This document shows positions 1 through 9,785 of a stretch of 11,243 nucleotides of DNA, in pieces (position 1 is the stretch's first letter; each line of letters begins with the position of its first letter). The stretch spans positions 1 to 11,243 of the forward strand of contig PDHQ01000686.1 of the NCBI GenBank assembly GCA_003339415.1. Direction: 5' to 3'. Both the position numbers and the translations under genes were made by a program. This stretch comes from Ophiocordyceps camponoti-saundersi (nom. inval.). Lineage: Eukaryota > Ascomycota > Sordariomycetes > Hypocreales > Ophiocordycipitaceae. The notes below the pieces were generated by a model. It was not told the origin of the DNA. It was given only the letters and a program-made list of their open reading frames with translations, and made no database searches.

Positions 1-127
<127 letters not shown>

Positions 128-944
128 GGCTATAAAAAGAAGAAAGGAAGGAATAAAAGGTTTAATAAGTAAGCGCTATAAAAGCTATAGAAAAGTGGGG
201 CGGGCTAGCGGAAAATCTTTTACTTAACTTTACTATATATTATATAACGGATCCCGTACTTACGGGAGAGAGAAGGGACCTTATATTAAAGTCTAGCCCT
301 TATATTATATTCGAGTTATAAACCTAAACGTTAGACTTATAGATTAGCCTTATAATTAAATAATAAGGCTGCCGCTATCTGGCTTAGAGGCTTATAGCGG
401 AAAGATTAAATAGAACGGAACGGGAAGGATAGTTAAATAAGAAGGCAAATAAGCTTAGAAGGAAAGAGCGGTATATATAGCTATTTAGCATGCTAGAGTG
501 TAGCTTCCTTAGAAGCTCTCTATACGTAATTATTATTATATATAGCCTAGTAAATAAGCACCCCTTTAACTAGTCCCTTAATAATATAGCAGAGTTTGCG
601 GGAATCTTATTATAAGGTTAAATAAATAACTAGCTTAACTAGTTTATTAATAGCGCTTTACTCCTCTTAATAAAGTTTATTTATACTATTTAAAGCTTTT
701 AAAGCTCCGCTTTTTTTTAATATTAAATATAATAGGCGCTTTTAACTATATTTTATATTCTAAGCTAATAAAAATCCTTAACTTTTTTAGCTTTCTTAAA
801 TAAATTATAGCTTTCTTTTACTTTTACTTTTCTAACCGTACCTCCTACTTAAAAGTTAATAGTAAATTATTAAACCTTTTCCTTATTTTTATTAAAATCC
901 CTTAAAGCTCCCCGCTCTCTTTAATATTATTTATTCTATATATT
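128..944. other. AT-rich RIP-affected DNA, no gene assigned
   Basis: About 0.8 kb of TA-rich sequence with very few CpA or TpG dinucleotides and stops in every frame I followed. A short less-depleted patch near 488-515 keeps a GCATGC palindrome and a GTGT. Around 690-940 the plus strand becomes pyrimidine-rich, as it also is across the downstream minus-strand pseudogene. The 3' part of that element may therefore extend here, but I could not follow a convincing reading frame. Confidence 0.5.
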
Positions 945-2715
945 TTATTTTTTTATAAGCGCTTAAAATAAGTAATTAATATGTTTATTATTAGATTTAT
1001 AAATAATATTAATATTTTTAATATTAAGCGTATCTCCGCTTAAGTTTATTATTAGCTTAAATAAGCTTAAAATATTTACTATAATTAGATAATAAAATAT
1101 AAAATAACTTTTTAGCTATTTAAAAGTAAGCTTTTTTATTTTATAAAAGCTTATTTTACTAATATAATTTCGCTAGTTTTTAATAAGAATATTATTTAAC
1201 TTATATAAAAAATATATATATTTAAAGTTTAGATTTACTATAAATTTTAATAGAAACTTAACCTCCGCCGCTTTATAAAGAAGCTTACTTATTAATAGCT
1301 AGCCTTAACTAAGCTTATTTTATTTATTTAAAGCTTCTTATTTCTCTAAGTAAGGGAAAATTATATTAAGGTTATTAAGTTTATAATCGCTTTTAGCGCT
1401 ATAATTTACTCCGCTTTAGCCCTATTAAGTAGAAAACTTAAAAGCTTTATTTTTTAATAGCTAGCTATAATTTAATTTAAATACCTCTATATTATTTTCG
1501 GAGTATACTAAGTAACCCCTTCTTATTATATTAAGTTTAAAATTTTTATTCCTTTTCTTAATATTTACTTATCTTATTATACTACTTATAGCTATTAACT
1601 CTTTTATAATAAAAAACTTATAGCTTATATTTACTCCCTTTTTAAAAGAATCTCCGTATATTTTTACTAATATTATAAAAGTTAGCCCCGCTTTACTTAT
1701 ATCTCCTTTAAATCTTTTTAATCTTTCTCTATTATTTAAATATAAACTTTAAATATCTCCTCTTAGTCCCCTAAGATTCTAAAAGCTTATCTTTATAAAG
1801 AATAATAGCTTTATTAAAACTTTAGGAAAAAAAGGCTTTAAAAGTATAGCTAGTTCTCGAAATACCTTACTAATAAACCGCCTTAACTAAAACTTAATAA
1901 TTTCTAAATAGCGCTTTAACTTAGCTTTATAATAGTAAAATAAGCCTTAATAGGTTTCTTTATATTTATAATATTCTTATAATTATAACCCCTTATTACC
2001 CTTATAATAGTAAAGAAAATAAAATAATAGCTTACTTTATTTTATCTTATAAACTAACTGCTTATAAAAGGATACTTTTATTAATATTTTTTATAAGTTT
2101 AATTTAAAATTATAAGGACTTTATTAAGGCCTTTAGCTATAAAGCTATTATAAGCCCTTTTACTTTATAATTTATCTACTTATAATACCTTCGCTAATTT
2201 AACTTTTTTTTATTATTTTATAATATTTAAGTATATTAAAATATTTAAATATAAGGTTTAAGTATAAGGGATAGTTTTTAGTATTTTCGCTATATAATTA
2301 TTATTATTTATTTACTTTATACCCCGCCTTTAACTCCGCTCCTTAATTTATTTAGCCTTACTTAGCTTACTTATTTTTTTTACCCTTACTTTTTACTTTA
2401 TCCTCCGCGCCTAATTACGCTTCTAACTCTTATAAGCTTATTTTTTAAGCTATTATTATCGCTTTTTACCGCGTATTTTAACGCTATTAATATAAACTTT
2501 ACGGGAGGGGATTTAAATACTTAGATAAAATTTAGCTTTAGCTTTAGCTTTTTTATATCTTTTATTACCTCCGCTTTTACTAACTCCTCCTTTACCCTTA
2601 TTTTTACTTTCCTTATTATACCCTTAGCTATCTTTATATTTTTAGCCCCTTTTACCCCGCTAGCTATCTTCGCTTTATTTACTTTCTCCTTTATTTTACT
2701 TATCTCCTTATCCCC
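945..2715 (-). pseudogene. Unidentified RIP-degraded ORF (minus strand)
   Basis: Read on the minus strand, one frame stays protein-like from roughly 2715 down to TAA codons at 963-965 and 945-947. It is interrupted by many TAA/TAG codons of the kind expected from CAA, CAG or TGG after RIP. The best stretch (about 960-2000) carries mixed Lys, Arg, Glu, Asp, Gly and aromatic residues. The overlapping plus-strand frame translates to a Leu/Ile/Phe/Ser-rich string typical of an antisense shadow. The amino-terminal part (about 2480-2715) is Lys/Glu-rich with repeated KLKLKL-like residues and could be a coiled coil. From about 2050 to 2450 stops are dense and the frame is uncertain. I recognise no domain: no reverse transcriptase, DDE transposase or tyrosine recombinase motif was seen. 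Because RIP acts on repeated DNA, a transposon-encoded or multicopy protein is the likeliest origin. The start codon cannot be placed. Confidence 0.45.
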
Positions 2716-2840
2716 CTTAATTATTATTTATTTTAACTTACTCCTTAATATTAATATAATAAAAATAAATAATAAAGCTATTATTTTTTTATTTATTTTT
2801 AGCTTTACTTTTAGTAGCGGCTTTATTAAGTTTAAGTTAA

Positions 2841-2866
2841 GTATATATATATATATATATTATATT
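2841..2866. repeat. (TA)n dinucleotide tract
   Basis: An alternating TA run of about ten units, ending in a slightly imperfect TATATTA. It separates the AT-rich minus-strand pseudogene region from a short GC-rich island and may mark an element boundary, though nothing else supports that. Confidence 0.9.
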
Positions 2867-2901
2867 ACTCTAAGGACCTATAAGGTATTTAAATATATAG
2901 A

Positions 2902-3142
2902 GGGTAGGAAGAGGGGAAAAACCGGGCCGGGCCCGGGGGAAAACCCCTTACTAAGTGGTCAGTAGCTAGCAAGGTAAGAATAGTAAGTAGGGAGAGGGTG
3001 CTATAGCGGGCCTTATACTAGTCTGCTAGGTTATAGTAGCGGGTTTAAGGTAGATTAAGCCGGGGTTTAGGGGTTACTAAGATAGAAGCGGCTACGAACC
3101 TTAGCTACGAGAGGGTAAATATAAGCTAGAACCTTAGTAAGG
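2902..3142. other. GC-richer island with inverted repeat
   Basis: This is the first clearly less AT-rich block. It includes a CCGGGCCCGG palindrome at 2927-2936 and keeps several TpG and CpA steps (for example near 2955-2965, 2999 and 3022) that are missing on either side. A perfect 10-bp inverted repeat, CCTTACTAAG at 2946-2955 and CTTAGTAAGG at 3133-3142, bounds a segment of about 197 bp, the size of a small non-autonomous element or a structured UTR. No protein frame is convincing here. It may be the edge of a transposon or a fragment that entered after most RIP had happened. I saw no target-site duplication. Confidence 0.4.
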
Positions 3143-4272
3143 AAAAAAGGTATATATTACTATAAAGTAAAAAAGTATATACTAGTATATATTATAGCGC
3201 CTTATAATTAGTAAATAAGCTATTATAAAGTATAAAATCTTATAGCTTATATAATATAAAGCCCTTTTCTTTTATAAATAATATTAACCTTAACTTCTTT
3301 TATTATAATAATAATAGCTTATAATTATAATATAAAAATTAGTAATAAATAAGCTACGCCTTATAATAATTATATCTCTAAACTTATTTAAAACCGCGTT
3401 TATTATTTATACGCTAGCTATTAGAATTAGTTAAGTAAATTACGCTTTATTTAATCTATATATTAATAAAATTAAGCTAATATTTAATAGCTATAAACGC
3501 GCGCGTATATATTACTTATATTTAGATAAATTTTACTTATATACTTATATATTCTTAACTTAAGGATAACGCTAAGAAGTTATATATTATATAAGCTAAG
3601 CGTTATAATAAGTAATAAAAATTTAAAAAGGTATAAGCTATAGCTAAGGACGATTTTACTTTAATTTAAGATTTAAGTTAAAGCTATACTTATAAGAATA
3701 TAGTTAAGGTAAGGAACGCCTTAAGGGGTATCTATACTAAAGTTATAAAAAAGGTAAAGGAGGCTAGAATAATTTAAGATATAAATACTAGTTAAAAAGT
3801 ATTATTCTTATTATATAAGCAGTATTTATTATATAAACAGCTTAATAATATATTTTATATAATAAAGTAAAAATACTAGTATCTAGTATTTAAATTACGG
3901 TTAAACCTCGGACATTAAGATAAGATAATAAAGATAAGAATAACGAATAAAATTCCTAAGATAAGAAGAACGGTTAGAGACGGTTAAAAACGGAAAGAAA
4001 TATTAGCTATTATAAATAAAGAATTATTTATTATAATTTATTATTAGCCTAAAAGCTAATAGAACATAATAGAATAGAATAAAGCTTCGCTAAGGAATAT
4101 AGTAAATTTAAAATTAAGGGTTAATTTTAAAGTAGGAATTTAATTTTAAAGTAAAAAAATATAATAAAAGCAAATAGAATAAGATAAAGCTATTCTATTC
4201 GCTAGTATATTTATAATATAAAGCTTCTATAGTATTCTATAGCTTTCTAGCTAGCTTATATAATTAGATAGT

Positions 4273-4346
4273 TTCTTAGAGAAGGAAAACTATAAAAGGA
4301 AGGCTTCCTTCCCTCGAAGGGTCTTTCCTTTCCTTTTTCTCTAAGC
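4273..4346. repeat. Imperfect inverted repeat / hairpin-like segment
   Basis: The left arm begins CTTAGAGAAGGAAAA and the right arm ends CTTTTTCTCTAAG, so the outer parts pair imperfectly. Between them lies a smaller GGAAG/CTTCC palindrome and a purine-to-pyrimidine switch. The segment could be a relic of a transposon end or simply a purine/pyrimidine mirror region. Confidence 0.4.
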
Positions 4347-4677
4347 TTTTAATCTAAACAATTTATACCTTAAAAGCTTACTCTTTATAACCTTCCCCTA
4401 CCTTATAAGATATTCTTATTTAGGAAGTTCTTACTTATTTATACTTTATGAATTTTCCTATTCTAACTACCTACTGCTTAGTTAAAGTAAGTAAAGCCCT
4501 CTATCTTCTTATTACCCCTTATCTCTCTTTATCTTTAGAAGCTTAGATTAAGGGCTATAGGTAAAATTAGGTAATTATAGGTATAATCCGTAATATATTA
4601 AAAGCTTCTTTACTACTATAACTGCCTTATAGGTACGAAGAATAAGAAAAGAGTATGCTAAAGAATTCCTTTCTTAG

Positions 4678-4728
4678 AAAAATAGAAAAAATAGAAAAAA
4701 TAGAGAAAAATAGAAAAATAGAATAATA
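4678..4728. repeat. AATAGAAA-type short tandem repeat
   Basis: An A-rich tract with five or more irregular AATAGAAAA units of 8-10 bp. It precedes the Gag pseudogene by about 120 bp and has no visible coding role. Confidence 0.75.
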
Positions 4729-4848
4729 GTACTTTTTTAATCGTATATATCTCCACGGAAATAAAAGGTAAAAATCTACTTTTTTCTTTCCTAATTAGGA
4801 AATAAGCGGCGCTACTTAGTAATATATAATATATTTAATATATTTAAT

Positions 4849-5640
4849 ATAACCTCCCCTGCACCCCCCTATACCGCTACTAATCCTAGACTTATTATAA
4901 ATATTAATAAGGTCCCGAGACCTAAATATTATAGCGGGAAAGATAATAATTTATAAGCGTTCTTAACTAATATTAAAGCTTATTTTAGGCTCTATTCTTC
5001 CGCTTTTTATAATAAACTTATAAAAGTAGTTTATACTTCTACTTACTTAGAAGGTATAGCTTTAGATTAGTTCGAACCTATATTAAGGAACTATTTAGGA
5101 TTTACAGATAGCTGAGAAGAAGAAACGGAGCTTATTTTTACTAGCTGTAATTAATTCGAAGAAAAACTATAAGAAGTTTTTAGCTAGTAAGACGAAGTAA
5201 GAACTATAAAGTATAAATTATAAACTTTACGGTAAAAAGGGGCTACTTCTAGCTACGCTGCTAAATTTAGATAAATAACTAGTAAGTTAGACTAGGAAGA
5301 TAAAGCCCTTATAGCTATTTTTTACGAAGGACTAAAAGACGAAGTTAAAAATAAATTATATAAGTAAGATAAACTTAAAAAGCTATTTACTTATATAGCT
5401 TCTGCTATTAAAATCGACGATCGACTCTTTAAAAGAAAGTAATAAAAATAAGGAAGTAAGAATACCCCTTCTTATATTAATAAAGGTAATAAAAAATATA
5501 AGAAGAATTACGCTAATTAAGGAGACTTTATAGATTTAGATATAGTATCCTCGAAGCCTATTATCTGCTTCTTTTATAAGAAAGAAGGCTATATTATAAA
5601 AAACTACTTTAAAAAATAAAGAAAAGGAAAAGGAATAGGA
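4849..5640 (+). pseudogene. RIP-degraded retrotransposon Gag with CCHC zinc knuckle
   Basis: Gag is the nucleocapsid/capsid protein that packages retrotransposon RNA. One plus-strand frame is followed without any frameshift from a presumed ATA (mutated ATG) at 4849. Early residues include APPYTATNPRL and KVPRPKYYSGK. Next come YFRLYSSAF and TYLEGIALD-stop-FEPILRNYL, which match the retrotransposon Gag domain common in fungal Ty3-like elements, where the stop sits at the usual Trp of a DWFEP motif. Further on are AAKFR, FYEGLKDEV and IKIDDRLF, then a Gln-rich linker reduced to stops. The zinc knuckle at 5566-5607 has exact CX2CX4HX4C spacing, but only the first Cys survives; the others read Tyr, as G-to-A or C-to-T changes predict. 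About fifteen or more in-frame stops are explained by Gln, Trp or Arg codons. This copy cannot make a working Gag. The Ty3-like assignment is from memory of the domain. Confidence 0.8.
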
Positions 5641-6282
5641 AAAACCTTTTCTATAAATAGTAAAATAATTAATATTATTTCTTTCTACCTAGCTACTAAT
5701 TATAACACGCTAGGCCTAAATAGGAAAGAACGGTATATTATTCGTAGTACGAAATTTAAATTACTAATAAAAGAGGATAATATAAACTAAAAGGCTTATA
5801 AATTTTAAGAAGAACTAAGATAATAATATAACCCGAAACTTATAGCTAATACGCTATTTCTAAATAGCTAGAATACGGTTAGGAATATAAAGAAGCTTTT
5901 AGAGCTTATAAGCCCTTTAAAAGCTAGTATAGAATTCGATTTTAAAGGAGAGTTTTACTCGCCGGGTAAAAATAACCCTTTTAAAACTTATAAGTAAGTT
6001 ACGAAAAAATAGTCTGCAGTATAATAAAGAGGAATTAAACTAATTCTATTAGATTTTATCTCTCTATACCCTTTTATATCTACTATACGATATATATATA
6101 AAGGATAGTACGGATATAGGGAAGCCTCTAATAAAATATATATTATTACCTAAGTTATACCTCGTATAACTTAGGAGGTAGGAGGTAGCTTAGATAAGAA
6201 GAAGGAGGGTATAGAAGTAGAGTATTATCTAGCTATATAGCCGCTCTTCCTCGTACGATAAAGGAAGGGTATCTATCTCTAA
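5641..6282 (+). pseudogene. Sense-like frame continuing from the Gag pseudogene
   Basis: The Gag frame continues beyond the zinc knuckle with protein-like content, including LGLNRKERYIIRSTKFKLL, KKLLELISPLKASIEFDFKG and LLDFISLYPFIST, up to a TAA at 6280-6282. I do not recognise protease or reverse transcriptase motifs; the Asp-Ser/Thr-Gly of a retropepsin and the YxDD of a polymerase are absent. It could be a long Gag carboxy terminus, an unusual second domain, or a different element fused to the Gag fragment. Stops are again compatible with RIP. The part after about 6060 is less certain. Confidence 0.4.
6149..6175. repeat. Perfect 12-bp inverted repeat
   Basis: CCTAAGTTATAC at 6149-6160 and its exact reverse complement at 6164-6175 are separated by CTC. 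The arms could form a tight hairpin or a dyad binding site. It lies between the two retroelement pseudogenes, within the doubtful extension of the first one. Confidence 0.85.
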
Positions 6283-6661
6283 TTATACTTAATTTAAGTT
6301 ACCTTTACTTTCTCTTACTTATATATATATATAAAAATTACTTAATATTAATTAGTAGTTATACTAGTTATTATTAGTTAATTATAGATTAGCTAGAGTA
6401 ATAAGACGGGTATCGTATAATATTAAAAAGCCCTTATACCTATTATTAACCGATACTTATATTTTTACCTTACTTCTTAATACTAGTTCTTACCGAAGAG
6501 CTATTTTTACCCGGTGCTACTATTAAGACTAAAAGATTAAGGTAATATATAATACTTACTAATAATAAAGTCCTTACTAAAAAGCTATATTTAGCCCGGT
6601 ACTTTTTACTAGTTATATAATATTACTTTTAATAGCGTTCTAAAAACGTAATAATAATAAT
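6283..6661. other. Probable leader or LTR-derived DNA of the Copia element
   Basis: About 380 bp immediately upstream of the Copia Gag-Pol frame, TA-rich and without a convincing frame. It contains a (TA)n run near 6321-6333. Its place before Gag suggests 5' leader or part of a 5' LTR. Neither LTR boundary is identifiable: the usual TG and CA ends would have become TA through RIP, and no matching second LTR was found in the window. Confidence 0.35.
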
Positions 6662-8146
6662 ATAGCTTTTATAACTTTAGAAGTTAAATAGGAAATAGTA
6701 AATATATTAACTATAATAACGGTAATAAATAAGACTTTAGCTTTATATAATAAAATAATAGAAGGAAGCGAAGTTAACCTTTATATTTAGAATTAAAGTA
6801 TAAACCTAATTTATTAAGATATATAACCTAACCTTATATAACCTCCCGATAAGGTTAAATTAATAACGTTTATTACTTAGTAAATATACGATATTATTTA
6901 CTTTAACTTTTATAAAGATAACCTTCTTTATATAATCTAATCGGAACTTTAGAGATAGACTTACTACTAGCTAAAATATATCTACTATATATTTTTAAAA
7001 GAACTAACTTAAATTATAGTTATATAATATATCCCGCTTATCGGAAACGGTATATTAATTAAACGCTTTATATAATTTCTTAAGGCTAAACTAAAAGACG
7101 TTTTACCCCCTAACTTATAAGAAGCCCCTTCTATATAGTTAGACTACCCCCCCTTTTCCGAACTAACTTTCTTAGATTATACGATATAAGCTTTATACTT
7201 AGCATAGCCCCCTAAGTTAAGATATATTTTAATATAGCTATTATAAAGTATCTTAGCCGAACCCCTACTTCGTATAACTTATACGTAGGAGTTAATTACT
7301 TTATATAACTTAAATATATAGTTACCCTCGGTAACCTTAACTTAGACCTTTTTAGAACTAATAAATTAAGCCTTAATAAGTATTATATAAGTTTATATAT
7401 TACTACTAATACGAAAAATAGTAAATAAACTAATCTCCTTAGATAAGGTTACCGCTTTTCTTAAAAGTTAGCGAAAAGATTAAAACTATATAGGGCGGCC
7501 GTACGATATACTAATCGATAAGGCTAGGATTTTTATTAGCTATTACTCCTATATTAGTATAACGGAAAATTAATTTTATACTATTTTTCTAAATATCCTT
7601 TTAGATAAAGCTTAGGACTATTATTTATACTTTATTAAATCGAATAAACGATAAGATAAAATTTATACTTTTTTAGATATATATTTTAATACTTATATAA
7701 ACTATTCGTTATACTAGATAGATTAGACTACTTTTTCTTTTAATATTATATAATAAGAAAACCTTAATAAAACTATAATAGATTTACTTAATACCTTTTT
7801 TAATAAACTTCGACTTATTTAATAAGCTTTTAAACTTAACTATTAAGGAGAAAAGTAATCTCTTACTACTATTATATAAGCTTATCGCGGCGTTCTAAAA
7901 CTTAAATTAGCTATAATATTTTAAGATATATTATATAAAATATTTATTAATTACCTCCGTTCCTCCTTTACTATTATTATAGATAAAACTACTAACTAGT
8001 TTTTTATTAAATAACGCTACCTTAATTATAATAAGTATCGTACGAACCCCGGATAATCTTTTTTTACTCCCCGCTAACGATAATCGCCCCCTATATAACG
8101 TTTTTCTTTACTATAACGCTAATTCTAACTTTATACGATATGAAGG

Positions 8147-8188
8147 TACTTTATATATAAAAAAGAAGGATATTAATTTATAAACTAT
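8147..8188 (+). other. Destroyed CCHC-type zinc knuckle in Copia Gag
   Basis: Four Tyr codons at 8147, 8156, 8171 and 8186 sit in CX2CX4CX4H-like spacing around a KKEG core, with a stop between the last two. All four ligands reading Tyr (TAC or TAT) is what TGC/TGT and CAC/CAT give after RIP. This is the nucleic-acid-binding part of Gag; zinc binding is lost in this copy. Confidence 0.7.
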
Positions 8189-8908
8189 AAGTTAGATAAT
8201 ATTTAACGCGCACGTAAGTAATACTTTACTAGTTATAAAGAAACTAGCTAGGACCCCCTTATAAAGGAAGAATTTAGTATATTCCTCTTATTATATAAAG
8301 GTTTTAATAAATAAGATTCCTAGTTTTTATAATTATATAACGAAGACTCCGATATTAAAAAAGAAATCGTTAGCGGCGAAAACGCGGTTTTATTTTTTAC
8401 TATAGCGGCCTATATATACCGCTTTACTAGCGATAATATCTACTAATTAAAAGCTTTAGCGGTTCCCGCGGAATAATTCCTCCTTTCTAATATATATCGT
8501 ATAATATATTAAGGTAAGCTTTAAGATATAAGAGCCGCGTAAATCTTAACCGTAAGTAAACTATAAGTAGAAGCTTATATTTAGGAATACCCTTATATAA
8601 TTATTAACTAAACCTTAACTAAGAATATAATCTATTTTAGCTCCTTAGAACTTACTAAGCTAATTAGAACTATTATCGTACGAAACCCCCTTAGTAAAAT
8701 CCTTTACTATATTCTTAATATTTCTACCCTATTTTTTTTTTATCTTAAAGATACTAACTACCTTTATACTTTCTACTATAATATAAGGGATATTATCGTA
8801 TAATATAATAGTATAATAGTTCTTATTATTAGGAAATAAGGATATCTATTTTTTAATATTTTAAAGTAAGAATTTATATTATATTATATAGAATAAAAGT
8901 TATAATAG

Positions 8909-9034
8909 CTTTATTAATATTTTAGCTATTTTTATTATATATAATAGCTTTATAATTTACTAAAAAAGGCTAGTTTTTTAGATATAACCCTTATAGCCTT
9001 TAAGTTAATCTAACGTTTATATTACTAATATTAG
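8909..9034 (+). other. GAG-pre-integrase HHCC-type zinc region (degraded)
   Basis: After a Leu at 8909 the frame reads Tyr, stop, Tyr, Phe, Ser, Tyr, matching LHRRFGH with both His changed to Tyr and Gly changed to Ser. About 30 codons later, Tyr codons at 9020 and 9029 with a stop at 9032 match the CxxCQ end of the same domain. This amino-terminal zinc-binding region of the integrase is recognisable by pattern only. Confidence 0.6.
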
Positions 9035-9061
9035 TTATATAACTTAAAACTTTAGCGATTT

Positions 9062-9677
9062 AAATTCTCTTTTAAAAATAATTATAACTTTAATTACTTA
9101 CTAGTTATCGATATTTTTTACCTTTACGGTAAGCTAGTTCTATACGCTATTAACGAAGCTATATCTTTCTAAGCCGCCGCCTTCGTATAAAATATATTAG
9201 TAGTAGACGCTTAAAACGCTTTATATAAGTGCTAGATTTATATATACTAAGGCCTACTAGATATTATCTCCTATTATACCGGAACTAACTTTTCCTTTTT
9301 AAAGTTTTATACGAACGCGAAACTACTTAGTATTATATATAAAGAAATACCTATTAAAGCGTATTAGGCGATTAATAAGGTTAAATATATATACGCCCTT
9401 TTTAAGCGGGCGTATAATATCTTATAATAAGAAATTAGCACTAAAACTAATAACGTAACTATTTTTTAGATAGCTATTAAGGCTATTAATAATATAGCCG
9501 GATTAGATAGCCTTATCTTAATATTTCTTATTTTTAGCGCTTACCCTTATATTTTATATAACTCGCCCCTAGCCCCTAATATTACTATAAGAGCCTAAGT
9601 AATTTAGCGCGCTATAAAATAGGTATAATAAATTAAAGCTTAAGCGGATATTTTACGTGCTCTTTATACCCGAAACG
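9062..9677 (+). other. Integrase core (DD35E) remnant
   Basis: The first catalytic Asp survives in VIDIFYL at 9110-9112. The second catalytic position, before TGTNF, reads Tyr at 9275-9277. The third, in the KVExYHAP-like motif, reads Lys at 9383-9385, as GAA-to-AAA gives. The spacing between the second and third positions is exactly 35 residues, as in retroviral-type integrases. Downstream FKRAYNIL, AIKAINNIAGLDSL and FSAYPYIL are family landmarks. The catalytic triad is broken, so the enzyme is dead. Confidence 0.75.
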
Positions 9678-9759
9678 GCCCTCCTAGCGCAGTAGTTAAG
9701 CGTCTAAAGATATTAGTCTCCTATAAGAGAGGCAGTCGGTTCGAATCCGGCGGAGGGCA
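9678..9759 (+). tRNA. tRNA-like gene, isotype unresolved
   Basis: The acceptor arms GCCCTCC (9678-9684) and GGAGGGC (9752-9758) pair at all seven positions, followed by discriminator A at 9759. The D arm is GCGC/GCGT around a nine-base loop. The T arm GTCGG/CCGGC (one G-U) holds the loop TTCGAAT. The B box GGTTCGAATCC is perfect, and TAGCGCAGTAG resembles an A box. The 82-nt length fits a class II (Leu/Ser) tRNA or one with a short intron. The 31 nt between the D and T arms form two small hairpins (CTAA/TTAG and TCTC/GAGA), and neither gives a normal seven-base anticodon loop, so no anticodon is assigned. It may be a pseudogene. It overlaps the end of the Copia integrase frame and keeps CpA steps in RIP-depleted surroundings. 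Confidence 0.6.
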
Positions 9760-9765
9760 CGGGTA

Positions 9766-9771
9766 TTTTTT
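9766..9771 (+). terminator. RNA polymerase III terminator (T6)
   Basis: Six T residues begin seven bases after the tRNA-like discriminator base, the expected place for Pol III termination. They lie in the loop of a GGGTA/TACCC inverted repeat at 9761-9775. Confidence 0.6.
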
Positions 9772-9785
9772 ACCCTAACTATATA

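Larger units (their letters stand above)
3143..4848. other. AT-rich RIP-affected DNA, no gene assigned
   Basis: About 1.7 kb with the same CpA/TpG depletion. Between about 3480 and 4180 two plus-strand frames give partly protein-like, Lys/Gln-rich translations broken by many TAA/TAG codons, but neither shows a motif I can name and they compete with each other. From 4190 to 4640 the sequence is mixed pyrimidine- and purine-rich and may include the leader or LTR of the retroelement whose Gag starts near 4849. I could not define LTR ends or a primer-binding site. Confidence 0.45.
6662..9684 (+). pseudogene. RIP-degraded Copia-type Gag-Pol polyprotein (no RT/RNase H part seen)
   Basis: A single plus-strand frame of about 1,000 codons runs without a frameshift from a presumed ATG-to-ATA start near 6662. 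The order is that of Ty1/Copia polyproteins: Gag (about 6662-8100), CCHC-type knuckle (8147-8188), protease-region linker (about 8190-8700), GAG-pre-integrase (about 8700-9060) and integrase core (about 9062-9680). Recognisable landmarks include LISLDKVTAFLK and GRPYDILIDKARIFISYY in Gag, EDSDIKKEIVSGENAVLFF in the linker, ILYYILNIS and FFFYLKDTNYLYTFYYNIRD before the integrase, and FNYLLVIDIFYL, KRAYNIL, AIKAINNIAG and ending TRNGP. Dozens of TAA/TAG codons stand where Gln, Arg or Trp are expected, and key Cys/His positions read Tyr. Reverse transcriptase and RNase H, which should follow, were not found, so the copy is truncated or interrupted near 9680. The start is a guess. The family call comes from recalled ascomycete Copia/TNT-like integrase proteins. 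Confidence 0.8.

Noticed and set aside
1480..1880. Plus-strand frame rich in Leu, Ile, Phe and Ser, resembling a membrane protein
   Set aside because: It overlaps the better-balanced minus-strand frame and has the composition expected of an antisense shadow of a Lys/Glu/Ile-rich coding sequence. It also fills with stops after about 1900.
945..2715. Minus-strand ORF as a DUF3435/Starship captain or LINE protein
   Set aside because: None of the characteristic recombinase or reverse transcriptase motifs could be found in the translation.
3480..4180. Two competing plus-strand frames that look partly coding
   Set aside because: Both are dense in stops, neither carries a recognisable motif, and there is no way to choose between them by eye.
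9678..9759. tRNA-Ile (GAT), Ile (TAT) or Leu/Ser identity for the tRNA-like gene
   Set aside because: Each needs mismatched anticodon stems or a loop lacking U33. The discriminator A fits Leu better than Ser, but no Leu anticodon is properly placed.
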